IMG/VR virus record: IMGVR_UViG_3300035703_000158
Span: 1-43,692 of that record
From: a virus
Reading direction: 5' to 3' (one strand)
Length of the DNA: 43,692 nucleotides
A program made the position numbers and the translations under genes. Positions 36,054 to 43,482 of this stretch are shown one piece after another (the stretch's first letter is position 1; every line of letters starts with the position of its first letter). The notes below the pieces were generated by a model. It was not told the DNA's origin and did no database searches. It was given only the letters and a program-made list of their open reading frames with translations.

Positions 36054-36794
36054 TCAGGCTACCGGTGGCTCCCATAGCAGGGGAGTGTTGCTCGTCAAGT
36101 CGTACTCACCTGCGCGAAGGATGCGAGCGCAACGGGCTTGCTGGATGACATAGGGCAGGCCGTAGCCCTTCTTCTCAAACGCCTTGAGCGTCTGATCCCA
36201 CATCTCCACCTCTGTTGTGCAACCAGCCAACAGCCGATCAGCACCAACCGCACCGATGCCAGGGCAGCCGGGGTAGTTGTCGCTGGTGTCGCCGGTCAAT
36301 ACCTGGCTGTAGAAGCTGCGATCGGCCTGCAGTCTGCTGACCTCGAGGATCTCGCCATCACGCAGATGCAGTCCCGGTAGGGTGAGCATGTCCTTGTCGA
36401 TGCTGACGATCACGTCGCCCTCTTCGTAGAGGACGCCGAGCACGTCATCGCCTTCGATGTCCGGCAGCCGCTTCACCTGCCAGCCCCTGGCCGGGGCTGC
36501 CTTGTCCACCCACTCCACCAGCTGCCGGTAGCCGGCGGGCTTGCGGTACTTCTTGCGGTTGGCCTTGTACTGGGGCCAAACGCCATAGCGAAAGCTCACC
36601 CGATCCGAGAACACGAGCACGGGATCGTGATCGGGAAGGGTGTCGCGGATCTCGCCGATGGCGTTTTGGAACAGGGCCTGCGCGTCGCCATGCCGGCAGA
36701 GGTAGGTCCAGTCATCTGGCGCCCATTCGGCCTCGTATTCACTGGCCGCGGCGGCACGGTAGAGATACACCTCGGTGTCGATCAGGGCCTTCAT
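36054..36794 (-). CDS. 5'-3' exonuclease (T7 gp6-like, FEN family)
   Basis: The 246-aa nuclease degrades DNA and removes RNA primers in T7-like replication. Metal-binding acidic motifs are visible: LIDTEVYLYRAA at the N-terminus, VKRLPDIEGDDVLGVL (about residue 112), VSIDKDMLTLPG and LTGDTSDNYPGCPGIGAVGADRLL, the helix-3-turn-helix region. Its ATG overlaps the previous stop (ATGA). It is the last DNA-metabolism gene before the head operon. Confidence 0.88.
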   Translation of the reverse strand: MKALIDTEVYLYRAAAASEYEAEWAPDDWTYLCRHGDAQALFQNAIGEIRDTLPDHDPVLVFSDRVSFRYGVWPQYKANRKKYRKPAGYRQLVEWVDKAAPARGWQVKRLPDIEGDDVLGVLYEEGDVIVSIDKDMLTLPGLHLRDGEILEVSRLQADRSFYSQVLTGDTSDNYPGCPGIGAVGADRLLAGCTTEVEMWDQTLKAFEKKGYGLPYVIQQARCARILRAGEYDLTSNTPLLWEPPVA

Positions 36795-36991
36795 CCTTCA
36801 CACTCCCGGACCAGCCGATCGGCCACCTCATTGATCGCCAGGTAGGAGATGCGGGCCTGGCCTTCATCCGGCGCCCAGCTGCGAACACGCTGGCTGATCT
36901 CAAACACAACAGCCTTCATCCGGCGGCGGTCGTCGATGCTGTATTCACCCAGGCCCCAGTAAAGCTCGGTCAAGTCATTGAGCAGTGTCAT
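36791..36991 (-). CDS. Hypothetical 66-aa protein coupled to the exonuclease
   Basis: A small helical protein (TLLNDLTELYWGLGEYSIDDRRRMKAVVFEISQRVRSW...) with no recognised family. The ATG at 36991 was chosen; the longer frame runs into the neighbouring gene. Overlap with the exonuclease start (ATGA) indicates coupling. Confidence 0.6.
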   Translation of the reverse strand: MTLLNDLTELYWGLGEYSIDDRRRMKAVVFEISQRVRSWAPDEGQARISYLAINEVADRLVRECEG

Positions 36992-37008
36992 GTTTTTAGT
37001 TGATCGGA

Positions 37009-37236
37009 CTAGGAGGGCCAGTTTTCGTTCAGCTTGTGGTCGCCGCACCAGTCGTTGACGAAAACAACCGGATAGCCGTTCATAGTCGGCGCATGGCGGC
37101 GGCACCTGCCAATGTCAGTGATTCCGTCTGCTCGCTCTTTTGGGGCAAACCACATGCAGGACTTGCAACGCATCCCGTCAGCGCGGTGCATCCAGGGATC
37201 GCGGTCTTTAACGGGAGTGGGAATGGTTTCGTTCAT
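37009..37236 (-). CDS. Small Cys-rich metal-binding protein
   Basis: The 75-aa protein has a CKSC pair, then CRRHAP and DWCGDHK, giving a four-Cys/His arrangement (C-x2-C-x20-C-x18-C type) that could bind zinc or an iron-sulfur cluster. Such 'CxxCxWF...GxCRRxxP...DWCGxH' proteins are widespread in phages; function unknown to me. Same operon and strand as its neighbours. Confidence 0.65.
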   Translation of the reverse strand: MNETIPTPVKDRDPWMHRADGMRCKSCMWFAPKERADGITDIGRCRRHAPTMNGYPVVFVNDWCGDHKLNENWPS

Positions 37237-37253
37237 GGTGGTAGTGACGTTGA

Positions 37254-37631
37254 CTAACAGGGCAGAGATTCAATAGCTCGGCGAAGATCCGAGATGATCT
37301 CCGGCAGGTAATGGCCGTCTCGCTCCATGACTTCTAGATGCTTCAGGTTCAGTTCCTTCAAGCTCGGCGGCTTGGGGCGGCGACCTTCTTGCAACGCAGC
37401 GCCCCACCAAGGGTTTTGGTTGCTGATCAACCATCCCACGCACGCCTCTAGCTCTTCATCCCTCGCCTCTTGCAGCTCATTGAAAACGCTGGCATCGCGT
37501 TGGTGCCAGCCCCAGTTTGCGGCTTGGATGGCGATCACGCGAGCATCAGGACCAGGTGGCTGACCACTTGCCTCGTGCATCCACTGCTGTACCAACTCGT
37601 CTGGCGGGGTGATCAGGTGTTCTTGAGTCAT
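37254..37631 (-). CDS. Hypothetical 125-aa protein
   Basis: An acidic helical protein: PPDELVQQWMHEASG near the start, a Trp-containing middle (AIQAANWGWHQRDASVFNELQEARDEELEACVGWLI) and a C-terminal helix pair (SLKELNLKHLEVMERDG, IISDLRRAIESLP). The C-terminal pattern is familiar from short cyanophage proteins between the polymerase and exonuclease genes. Function not known. The start overlaps the upstream stop. Confidence 0.6.
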   Translation of the reverse strand: MTQEHLITPPDELVQQWMHEASGQPPGPDARVIAIQAANWGWHQRDASVFNELQEARDEELEACVGWLISNQNPWWGAALQEGRRPKPPSLKELNLKHLEVMERDGHYLPEIISDLRRAIESLPC

Positions 37632-37855
37632 TCGATCACCTCAGCAGTGCAGTCGGGCCAGCGGTTTTTGCAATACAGCAGGGCCTTGGTCTTGTTTGGG
37701 GCAGGGATTGTCACTCGCATCGCAGGCGACGTTGTCTGCCTGACGTGAACCCTGAATAGTCGTGTTGACTCATCAGGCTTTGGCCGACTGACGCCAGGGC
37801 CAAGGTTTGGTTCCAGCCAGCCAGGCGGGATGCTGTCGGGCTTGAGGCCCATCAC
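37628..37855 (-). CDS. Hypothetical 75-aa protein
   Basis: A Pro-rich N-terminus (LKPDSIPPGWLEPNLGPGVSRPKPDE) is followed by a beta-type segment (TRLFRVHVRQTTSPAMRVTIPAPNKTKALLYCKNRW). No family recognised. It overlaps both neighbours by a few bases in the same operon. Confidence 0.55.
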   Translation of the reverse strand: MMGLKPDSIPPGWLEPNLGPGVSRPKPDESTRLFRVHVRQTTSPAMRVTIPAPNKTKALLYCKNRWPDCTAEVIE

Positions 37856-38025
37856 TCGTCCTCCATTTCGATGATGTGTTCCAGGGCCCGGATGTATCCG
37901 TTCCAGTAGCCCTGCGTAAAACTGCCGTCCACGGTCTCGTCGTAATGACGCAGCGCCATCTCCCTTAATCGAACAAGGGCGCGTCGGGAGACGTCGACTG
38001 GCTGTTCTCCTTTTCTGGTTGCCAT
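37852..38025 (-). CDS. Hypothetical 57-aa protein
   Basis: A small basic-then-acidic protein (MATRKGEQPVDVSRRALVRLREMALRHYDE...YIRALEHIIEMEDE). The ATG at 38025 lies within the 3' end of the 37965-38186 gene (61-bp overlap in another frame). No family recognised; its existence is supported mainly by tight packing and helical regularity. Confidence 0.5.
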   Translation of the reverse strand: MATRKGEQPVDVSRRALVRLREMALRHYDETVDGSFTQGYWNGYIRALEHIIEMEDE

Positions 38026-38186
38026 GGCGTTACGTTGCGTTGGTCGTGGATGTTGACGTAGCCGTATTTGCCGAGGAACACCATCAGGCTTCTGACCCTG
38101 CGAGAGACAACAGCGCCGCGGCGCCATGCCCCCTGGTAGTAGCCCTTGATCTCCTGGCCGATTTCGTACTCGTGGGTCCAGCTCAT
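37965..38186 (-). CDS. Hypothetical 73-aa protein with SH3-like beta segment
   Basis: MSWTHEYEIGQEIKGYYQGAW leads into RRGAVVSRRVRSLMVFLGKYGYVNIHDQRNVTPW, an alternating beta pattern like a small SH3/Tudor-type barrel. The start is the ATG at 38186 overlapping the previous stop. No function can be assigned. Confidence 0.55.
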   Translation of the reverse strand: MSWTHEYEIGQEIKGYYQGAWRRGAVVSRRVRSLMVFLGKYGYVNIHDQRNVTPWQPEKENSQSTSPDAPLFD

Positions 38187-38380
38187 CCGTGGTGTTTGCG
38201 AAAGGCCTCCATGTCCCTGAAGTCCATCTCCTGAAACTGCGGGTGCTGTGCCAGGAATCCAGGGCTGGGCAAGATCACATCCCGCCCGCTCTTGTTGAAC
38301 TGCAGGGTTGACCACTTGCCGGTAAGCAGTCCTCTCTCGAGGATTCCCTGCAGCTCGTGCCTGTCGATCAGCGGCTCCAT
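38183..38380 (-). CDS. Hypothetical 65-aa protein
   Basis: A short protein (MEPLIDRHELQGILERGLLTGKWSTLQ..., ending FQEMDFRDMEAFRKHHG). Start at the ATG at 38380, which overlaps the preceding stop (TGATG). No family recognised. Confidence 0.55.
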   Translation of the reverse strand: MEPLIDRHELQGILERGLLTGKWSTLQFNKSGRDVILPSPGFLAQHPQFQEMDFRDMEAFRKHHG

Positions 38381-38913
38381 CACTGGGCCTCGAGTCGAGC
38401 TGCCTCCTGCTGCGCCCATTGCAGATAGTCGTTCCACTTCTCCGGTGTGAGCGGGCTGTCTTCCTTGGCAGGCGGCAGCAGTGGATGCTCATTGCTCTCG
38501 AAGGGCACGTAAGCCTGGGAGTTGTGCGGGTCTGGCGCTGCGATCAGCGACCGGCGCGTCGTTGGCAGCTTCTCCAGTTGCCAGCCGGCAGGGCGACAGA
38601 AGGCAGGCAGCTCCTCGCGGAAGCCCCAGCTTCGATTCGCCATGCCGTTCTCTGTTCGATACAGCGGTGCCATCAATTCCTTCCAGGTGGGGTAGCGCTT
38701 GAACGTGTTGGGCTCGAGGCCCTGAATCCATTGCTCTGCTGCCCACATGAATTGCGGTTCAGTGATCTCGGGGAACTCACTGGTGAAGCTGTGAAACTTC
38801 AGCCGGCAAACGTGTGGGCTCCAGCGGTCGCTGTCTTTGATGCGCAGGTGGGCTGCGATCATTTCGGCAACCACCAGAAATGTCTCGGCGGTCAGGCTGA
38901 TTGGCTTGGCCAT
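38380..38913 (-). CDS. Hypothetical 177-aa protein of the DNA-metabolism operon
   Basis: A mainly helical protein: SLTAETFLVVAEMIAAHLRI at the start, a Trp-rich middle (EPQFMWAAEQWIQGLEPNTFKRYPTWKELMAPLYRTENG) and a Pro-rich C-terminal third ending NDYLQWAQQEAARLEAQ. The middle resembles segments of phage replication-loader or primosome helper proteins (Trp/Pro spacing), but I cannot place it in a family. It overlaps the NrdR-like gene by 22 bp. Confidence 0.6.
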   Translation of the reverse strand: MAKPISLTAETFLVVAEMIAAHLRIKDSDRWSPHVCRLKFHSFTSEFPEITEPQFMWAAEQWIQGLEPNTFKRYPTWKELMAPLYRTENGMANRSWGFREELPAFCRPAGWQLEKLPTTRRSLIAAPDPHNSQAYVPFESNEHPLLPPAKEDSPLTPEKWNDYLQWAQQEAARLEAQ

Positions 38914-39467
38914 TGCTCGAGCGCGGCAAGCATCCGCGGGTCTTGGGGCATTGGCCGGCCCAGGGCAGTGGGCTTGGCCAGCTCTTCTTTGAGGTACTCA
39001 GGCTTCAATGCCTGCCAGCCGTGCTCGACGCCAGCTGCGCACAACGCAACCTGCTGCCATTCGGGCAAGCGTGCGATGCGATTGCAGGTGGCAAGCCATG
39101 CCGCCTCTGTCCAAGTGGCATTGCCTTTGTGCTTTGAGCGGCGGCTCTCGTTCCACCACTGCAGCAGCAGCGGGGCAGCCTCCTCGCACACACCGTCAGG
39201 CACGGTGCTCATCTGCCAGGCCGGCGGCGCAGCTCGCTTGGCTGCTGGCCTTTCCTCTTCTTCAAGATCAGGCACCGCCGCAAGAAACGGTGCGGGTTGG
39301 CCGGCTTCGATGTAGCCAACCGCCCGGCCAGCAAACACGCAGACACGTTCAAGTGTCTGAAATGTTTTGCCGCAGCTCTGGCACAGCCTGATCCTGCGAT
39401 CAGCTTCGGCAGATGAGCGTGTCTCAGTGACGCGGCTCTTTTCGTTGCCGCAGTGAGGGCACTTCAT
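38892..39467 (-). CDS. NrdR-like zinc-ribbon protein
   Basis: The first 45 residues form a zinc ribbon (CPHCGNEKSRVTETR...IRLCQSCGKTFQTLERV) close to the N-terminus of the ribonucleotide-reductase repressor NrdR, including the SRVTETR and the C-x2-C spacing. NrdR's ATP-cone does not follow; instead there is a Pro/Glu linker and a Trp-rich helical domain (LLLQWWNESRRSKHKGNATWTEAAWLATCNRIARLPEWQQVALCAAGVEHGW). It may be a DNA-binding replication or regulatory protein. The ATG at 39467 was chosen so the ribbon begins the protein. Confidence 0.65.
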   Translation of the reverse strand: MKCPHCGNEKSRVTETRSSAEADRRIRLCQSCGKTFQTLERVCVFAGRAVGYIEAGQPAPFLAAVPDLEEEERPAAKRAAPPAWQMSTVPDGVCEEAAPLLLQWWNESRRSKHKGNATWTEAAWLATCNRIARLPEWQQVALCAAGVEHGWQALKPEYLKEELAKPTALGRPMPQDPRMLAALEQWPSQSA

Positions 39468-39670
39468 TCGCCTCCCTCCGCCTCGACATACACCCAGCTG
39501 CCGCACCAGCTCTCGTGGTAAACGGTTGGCCAGCGAGGATGAAAGCGAGTGCTGTACTCCGGTGGTTTGCAGCAGCACTGAAGAAGCTCATGCTTCTCGT
39601 AGACAAAGCCGCGTGCGTATCTGCAGTTGCTGCAGCATTGGCTACGCAGCGGCAGGGTGTAATTCGTCAT
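39464..39670 (-). CDS. Small Cys-rich protein
   Basis: The 68-aa product contains CCSNCRYARGF, ELLQCCCKPPEY and WCGSW, a putative metal-binding cluster of at least five cysteines, similar in character to the 37009-37236 product. Such C-x2-C-R-x...CxxxP proteins occur in phages and often bind Fe-S or zinc; role unknown. It overlaps the RusA-like gene. Confidence 0.6.
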   Translation of the reverse strand: MTNYTLPLRSQCCSNCRYARGFVYEKHELLQCCCKPPEYSTRFHPRWPTVYHESWCGSWVYVEAEGGE

Positions 39671-40031
39671 TCCAAATGACCTTGAGGTGAATCGACTGGT
39701 TGTTCTTGGGTTGCTGCTGCCACTGCGCTTCGATTCGCTGCAGCACCGTCACTCGGTCATCGGCCCAGACAATCCCGTTGCCGGCGTCCATCACGGCGCC
39801 AGCGAGGTTGTCCAGATCAGATGTCCCAGGCCCGCAGAACGTGAGATGCAGCGCCACTACCTGACCTTTCTCAAGCGGTGGGACAGTCCACCACTCGCTG
39901 AGGATTGCCCGAACGCTGTCGGCCCAGGTGCGGTACTTGGTGTCCTTGTAGGCAGAGCCCCGCCCAAAGCGAGGCCGTGCCTTGGGCTGCAGCGGCACCG
40001 GCAATACGAAGTCGGCGGTGCGCAACGCCAT
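39642..40031 (-). CDS. RusA-like Holliday-junction resolvase
   Basis: The 129-aa protein shows the RusA family pattern: N-terminal FVLPVPLQPKARPRFG, YKDTKYRTWADSVRAIL, and the acidic core SDLDNLAGAVMDAGNGIVWADDRVTVLQRIEAQW (DxDN and DD residues bind metal). It would resolve branched replication intermediates before packaging, the task done by endonuclease I (gp3) in T7. The start shares bases with the SSB stop. Confidence 0.88.
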   Translation of the reverse strand: MALRTADFVLPVPLQPKARPRFGRGSAYKDTKYRTWADSVRAILSEWWTVPPLEKGQVVALHLTFCGPGTSDLDNLAGAVMDAGNGIVWADDRVTVLQRIEAQWQQQPKNNQSIHLKVIWNDELHPAAA

Positions 40032-40720
40032 CAGAAGGGGATCTCCTCGGCGTCGGCTTTGGCCAGTGCAGCCGGGGCATCAGCCTTTACCTGGGCGGCG
40101 CGGGCCCGGATCTGCTCGGCCATGCTCATCGGCTGGGCTGGCTCTTCTGCAGCGAACGGTGTCTGGGCAGCAGGGGTCTCGGCCACGTAGCCGTCTTCCT
40201 CGCCGAAGGCAGACGCTGCATCAACGCGCTCGTAAGGCACCAGGTCGATCACCTGCAGCGACTCGAGCGTGAGGCTGATGCCCTTGGCACCGCTGCGCTT
40301 CTCGGTCCAGCCCCAGGCCGAGAACGCCACCTTCACCTTGGAGCCGTTGCCGATCAGGCAGTCCTGGGGCCAGATGTTCTTCTTGCTATCGACGATCACC
40401 GGCGGGGACATCAGGTTCCCCTTGGCACTCATCTCGGTGCGCTTGAACCGGAAGCGGATCTTGCCGGTGGGGTTCTTGTCCTTGTCCATCTGATCGGCAA
40501 ATGGCCAGGCGTTCTTGGCCTGCTTGGCGCCGGGGCCATTCACCTCAACAAACAGAAGCTCGATTTTTTCGATGAAAGCAATGGTCTCGGGGTCGGCCGG
40601 GTCCAGGGCCAGCTCGATCGACCAAGCGCGAGGGTCGCCTTCTTCGTAGCCATCAGCGGGCTCGAGAACCTTGGCCCACCAGGCCTCGCCAAGCGGGGAA
40701 ACATGGAGCTGTCGCGGCAT
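40031..40720 (-). CDS. Single-stranded DNA-binding protein (T7 gp2.5-like)
   Basis: The 229-aa product contains an OB-fold (WSIELALDPADPETIAFIEKI, GKIRFRFKRTEMSAKG, NIWPQDCLIGNGSKVKVAFSAWGWTEKRSGAKGISLTLESLQVI) and an acidic tail ending DAEEIPF, like the C-terminal tips of SSBs that recruit replication partners. It covers ssDNA during replication. The promoter region has a GTGGAGAACA site 14 bp before the ATG and two CCTAGG-type sites, so it is the best-supported target of the phage regulators. Confidence 0.88.
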   Translation of the reverse strand: MPRQLHVSPLGEAWWAKVLEPADGYEEGDPRAWSIELALDPADPETIAFIEKIELLFVEVNGPGAKQAKNAWPFADQMDKDKNPTGKIRFRFKRTEMSAKGNLMSPPVIVDSKKNIWPQDCLIGNGSKVKVAFSAWGWTEKRSGAKGISLTLESLQVIDLVPYERVDAASAFGEEDGYVAETPAAQTPFAAEEPAQPMSMAEQIRARAAQVKADAPAALAKADAEEIPF

Positions 40721-40733
40721 TTGTGCGCCACAT

Positions 40734-40743
40734 GTGGAGAACA
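40734..40743. promoter_or_regulatory. GTGGAGAACA operator before SSB
   Basis: An exact 10-bp copy of the arms found inverted at 6650-6688, 14 bp upstream of the SSB start and in the same plus-strand orientation as the 6650 arm. Links control of SSB with the clamp-like gene. Confidence 0.55.
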
Positions 40744-40754
40744 GCGCGACCTTA

Positions 40755-40790
40755 GGTACCTAGGAGTGCTACGGCAAGACACCTAGGAGA
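40755..40790. promoter_or_regulatory. CCTAGG operators C1 and C2 between RNAP and SSB
   Basis: Two degenerate members of the CCTAGG family, GTACCTAGGAGTG (centre 40761/40762) and ACACCTAGGAGAG (centre 40784/40785), are spaced 23 bp apart in the 73-bp gap between the RNAP stop and SSB start. Confidence 0.55.
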
Positions 40791-40793
40791 GTC

Positions 40794-43205
40794 TCACGAG
40801 AAGCAGTGTGGGTTCTGGCCGATCTCTCCATGGCACAGATCTCCCACCTGCGGTGCGGGCGGAAGGTTCTTAAGCCCTGCAGCATCTGCGATCTGGGCCG
40901 CCATCTCCGCTAACCAGTCAGGCGCGTAAAGCCCCCTGAGCTCGTCATGCAGGGTGTGATGCAGCCAGCCTGCACGGGATGGAATTGTCGCAAAGCAGTC
41001 GTGATTGGTTAGGAGCTGCGCACCTTGCTCTCCACTCTTCTCAATGACCAGCTGGCACAGGGCCGCATCAAACGAGTGGACCGTGTTGGCGGTCACGGCC
41101 CGGTTGGTGCTGCGTGCAGACAGCTCTCCTTCTTTGGCCTCGTCAGACCACGCCTGCCACCGCCGCCGGCCATGGGCCAGGGTCGTGACGGTGGTGCGTG
41201 GGTCCAGGGCATCGCCCAGTCGGATCGGCAGGCCCATTGGGCTGGTCCACTGCACCGCCTTGCCCTCGGCCAGCACTGTCCTGGTCACGGTGCGCAGCCA
41301 GGTCTGCAGATCGAGGCAGCTCTTGAGCTCAGCCCCCAGCAGCACGCCCAGCTTGCGGGCCAGGTATCGGGCCGGGGCCAGGTAGGCGTACTCCCACTGG
41401 TGCAGCTTGAGCCCGGCCTGCCGTTCCTCCAGCGCTGCCACCAGCCCCTCGACCACACCCAGGAACTGGGCGCCATAGATGGTCGTCATCACTGGGCCTT
41501 TGCACAGCGAGCGATCGACGCCGAACTCAAGCCACAGCTGGGCCATGCGCTGCTCGCGCTCGGTGCCGTTGCTCAGGTCCAGCCTCAGCAGTCGCTGCAG
41601 TTCGCCTGCGATGTGGCTGTAGAGATCGCGGTGGCTTTTGCCGGCGATGTTGGTGAGCTTGGCCAGCCTGCGATCACGCACCAGGGCAGATGCGATGCCG
41701 ATGCCGCTGCAGGTTTGATCGAACCGCACCGGTGTGGTGCAGCTGCTGCTCGGGTCAGCCACCTGCTGCGCAATGGCACGGCACAGCTGCAGGTACTGCC
41801 ATGGATCCTTGGCGTCACGCCACAGCTCAAGCCGATCCAGCGGCGCCTCGGCTGCACCGCACATCTCCATCAGGTGATTGCGGCCCCACTCCAGTCGGGC
41901 TTGCCAGTTGCCCCGGATCCCCCAGTGGCTGGCTGCACCTTTGAGCAGCCACTCAAACGCCTCAACCGAGCAGGTCTCGCCGTGGCTGAAGTGAACGGCA
42001 GCCTTCTCCCAGTCCGGGCCCTGGTGGGTGGCGTAGCGGTTGGAGGTGTAGAGCCGGCCCCGGAAGTCACTGCAGTAGGCGAACCAGATCGGCATCCCGG
42101 CCACCTCCTCGCACTGCCGGATGGTCTGCTCAATCCGGTTGCGTTCTGCTGCGCCCTCGCAGCGGTCGCGCTGCGCCTTCAGGCGTTGTCGCTGGTAGTC
42201 CTTAAAGGCCTCAGACCCGAGCAGCTCCTGCGGCCGCGGCGGATCCTCGAGCGGGTCGCGGGTGACAGGGAACAAGCCGCGGATGTTGTGGTCCCAGGCG
42301 CAGCGCTGCAGCTCGACCATCCCTGGGTCAATGCGCAGCTCTTGCTGTTGCAGCTGGTTCACGGCCCTGAGCACTGGGGCCAGCGCCGTTGGCGTCAGGT
42401 GGCTGAGGTCCAGCCCGGCACGGCTGCGCACCAGCGGCTGCTTGTTGTCCAGGTGCCCACCGCCGTGCATCCCCTCCCACGGCCGGGGCGGCACCAGCAT
42501 TGGCAGCCGGCGTGCCTGAAAAGGCCGCGGCGGGTTGGCTTTGATCACAGCCTCCGCTGTTGCAGTGGGCCGCACGGTGCAGCGCAACCGGCCATTGCGG
42601 CTTGTGGTGCCCACCTCCACTAGGTCGGTGTTGGCAAGGATCACCTGCAGCAGCAGGTTGCCCACCTCCACCTTCTCTGTGTGTGTCCAGCCGCTGCAGT
42701 CCAGGCGCAGCTGCTCGAGCACCTTGGTGTCGCTGAGCGCCCTTGCCCCTTTGCGCTTGCGGATCAGCCGCATCAGGTCGGGGCTGGCCTGCTCAATCCG
42801 CCCGGCCTTGAGCTCATCCTGCAGGGCCTTGCCGATGGCACCGGCCAGGCGTCGCTGCTCAGGGCGCTGGCTGATCTGGTCGATCACCACACCCAGGGCG
42901 ATGGCAGCAATGGACCTTGGGCCTCGGTTGGTGACGTGCAGCAGCAGAGGCCAGGCGGCGAAGTGCGGGCCGGGCTTGCTGGGGTTGGCCAGCAGCTCTT
43001 CAAGCAGCAGGCCCAGGGCCACCGTCACCTGCTCGGCGCACTGGGTGAAGAGGGCCCGGCCGTACTCAGTGACGCTCTCTTTGCCCTGCGCTTTGAGCTT
43101 GGCTCGGGCATTGATCGCATCCCATTTCGCCCGCTCTCTTTCCCTCTCCTCCCTCTGCTTCTGCAGTTTGTCCACAGGGGTGGACGCAGGATTTCTGGGT
43201 TTCAA
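40794..43205 (-). CDS. Phage single-subunit RNA polymerase (T7-like), complete
   Basis: The 803-aa polymerase is complete. Catalytic motifs: A, RFDQTCSGIGIASALVRD (T7 Asp537 equivalent, about residue 495); B, DRSLCKGPVMTTIYGAQ (Lys631 and Tyr639 equivalents, about 566-574); C, NHDCFATIP (Asp812 equivalent, about 734). T7 RNAP has 883 residues; the N-terminal promoter-binding domain is shorter here. It should read promoters that host polymerase ignores, and the CTGCA-family motifs are the obvious candidates. The start is a TTG at 43205; no ATG in frame lies nearby. Its 5' part is duplicated at 1-1058. Confidence 0.95.
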   Translation of the reverse strand: MKPRNPASTPVDKLQKQREERERERAKWDAINARAKLKAQGKESVTEYGRALFTQCAEQVTVALGLLLEELLANPSKPGPHFAAWPLLLHVTNRGPRSIAAIALGVVIDQISQRPEQRRLAGAIGKALQDELKAGRIEQASPDLMRLIRKRKGARALSDTKVLEQLRLDCSGWTHTEKVEVGNLLLQVILANTDLVEVGTTSRNGRLRCTVRPTATAEAVIKANPPRPFQARRLPMLVPPRPWEGMHGGGHLDNKQPLVRSRAGLDLSHLTPTALAPVLRAVNQLQQQELRIDPGMVELQRCAWDHNIRGLFPVTRDPLEDPPRPQELLGSEAFKDYQRQRLKAQRDRCEGAAERNRIEQTIRQCEEVAGMPIWFAYCSDFRGRLYTSNRYATHQGPDWEKAAVHFSHGETCSVEAFEWLLKGAASHWGIRGNWQARLEWGRNHLMEMCGAAEAPLDRLELWRDAKDPWQYLQLCRAIAQQVADPSSSCTTPVRFDQTCSGIGIASALVRDRRLAKLTNIAGKSHRDLYSHIAGELQRLLRLDLSNGTEREQRMAQLWLEFGVDRSLCKGPVMTTIYGAQFLGVVEGLVAALEERQAGLKLHQWEYAYLAPARYLARKLGVLLGAELKSCLDLQTWLRTVTRTVLAEGKAVQWTSPMGLPIRLGDALDPRTTVTTLAHGRRRWQAWSDEAKEGELSARSTNRAVTANTVHSFDAALCQLVIEKSGEQGAQLLTNHDCFATIPSRAGWLHHTLHDELRGLYAPDWLAEMAAQIADAAGLKNLPPAPQVGDLCHGEIGQNPHCFS

Positions 43206-43239
43206 TTCGCATTTTCGGGCGCTTTCAGCAGTAATTCCA

Positions 43240-43253
43240 CCCCACCTGTGCAG
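43240..43253 (-). promoter_or_regulatory. CTGCA-type motif upstream of RNAP (copy 2)
   Basis: Identical to 1093-1106 (minus strand CTGCACAGGTGGGG), 35 bp before the RNAP TTG start. Confidence 0.45.
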
Positions 43254-43294
43254 AGATGGCTAACTCGTTACTGCAGCCAATGAATACGAGTGCT

Positions 43295-43308
43295 CTGCAG
43301 GGGTGGAA
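43295..43308 (-). promoter_or_regulatory. Inverted partner motif upstream of RNAP (copy 2)
   Basis: Identical to 1148-1161 (minus strand TTCCACCCCTGCAG), placed between RNAP and the tRNA-Leu fragment. Confidence 0.4.
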
Positions 43309-43317
43309 TGACATTTT

Positions 43318-43361
43318 TCGGATTTTAAGTCCGCTGCGTATGCCAATTCCGCCATGCTCCC
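43318..43361 (-). other. attP-like 5' half of tRNA-Leu(UAA), copy 2
   Basis: Same tRNA-Leu 5' half as at 1171-1214 with one substitution (A1195 versus G43342), which changes the D-loop GGUAUA to GGCAUA. The anticodon arm is unchanged. The two units may therefore match slightly different host alleles. Confidence 0.8.
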
Positions 43362-43482
43362 GCCTGTGACCGCAAGGGATCTCAGGGATTCAGCCGTCTG
43401 CCGAGACTGCCGAACCTAAGCAGTCTGCCGCAGCGAGCAGGCAGAGAAACCGATCCGGTGGACGCATCCACAACAACAGGCG

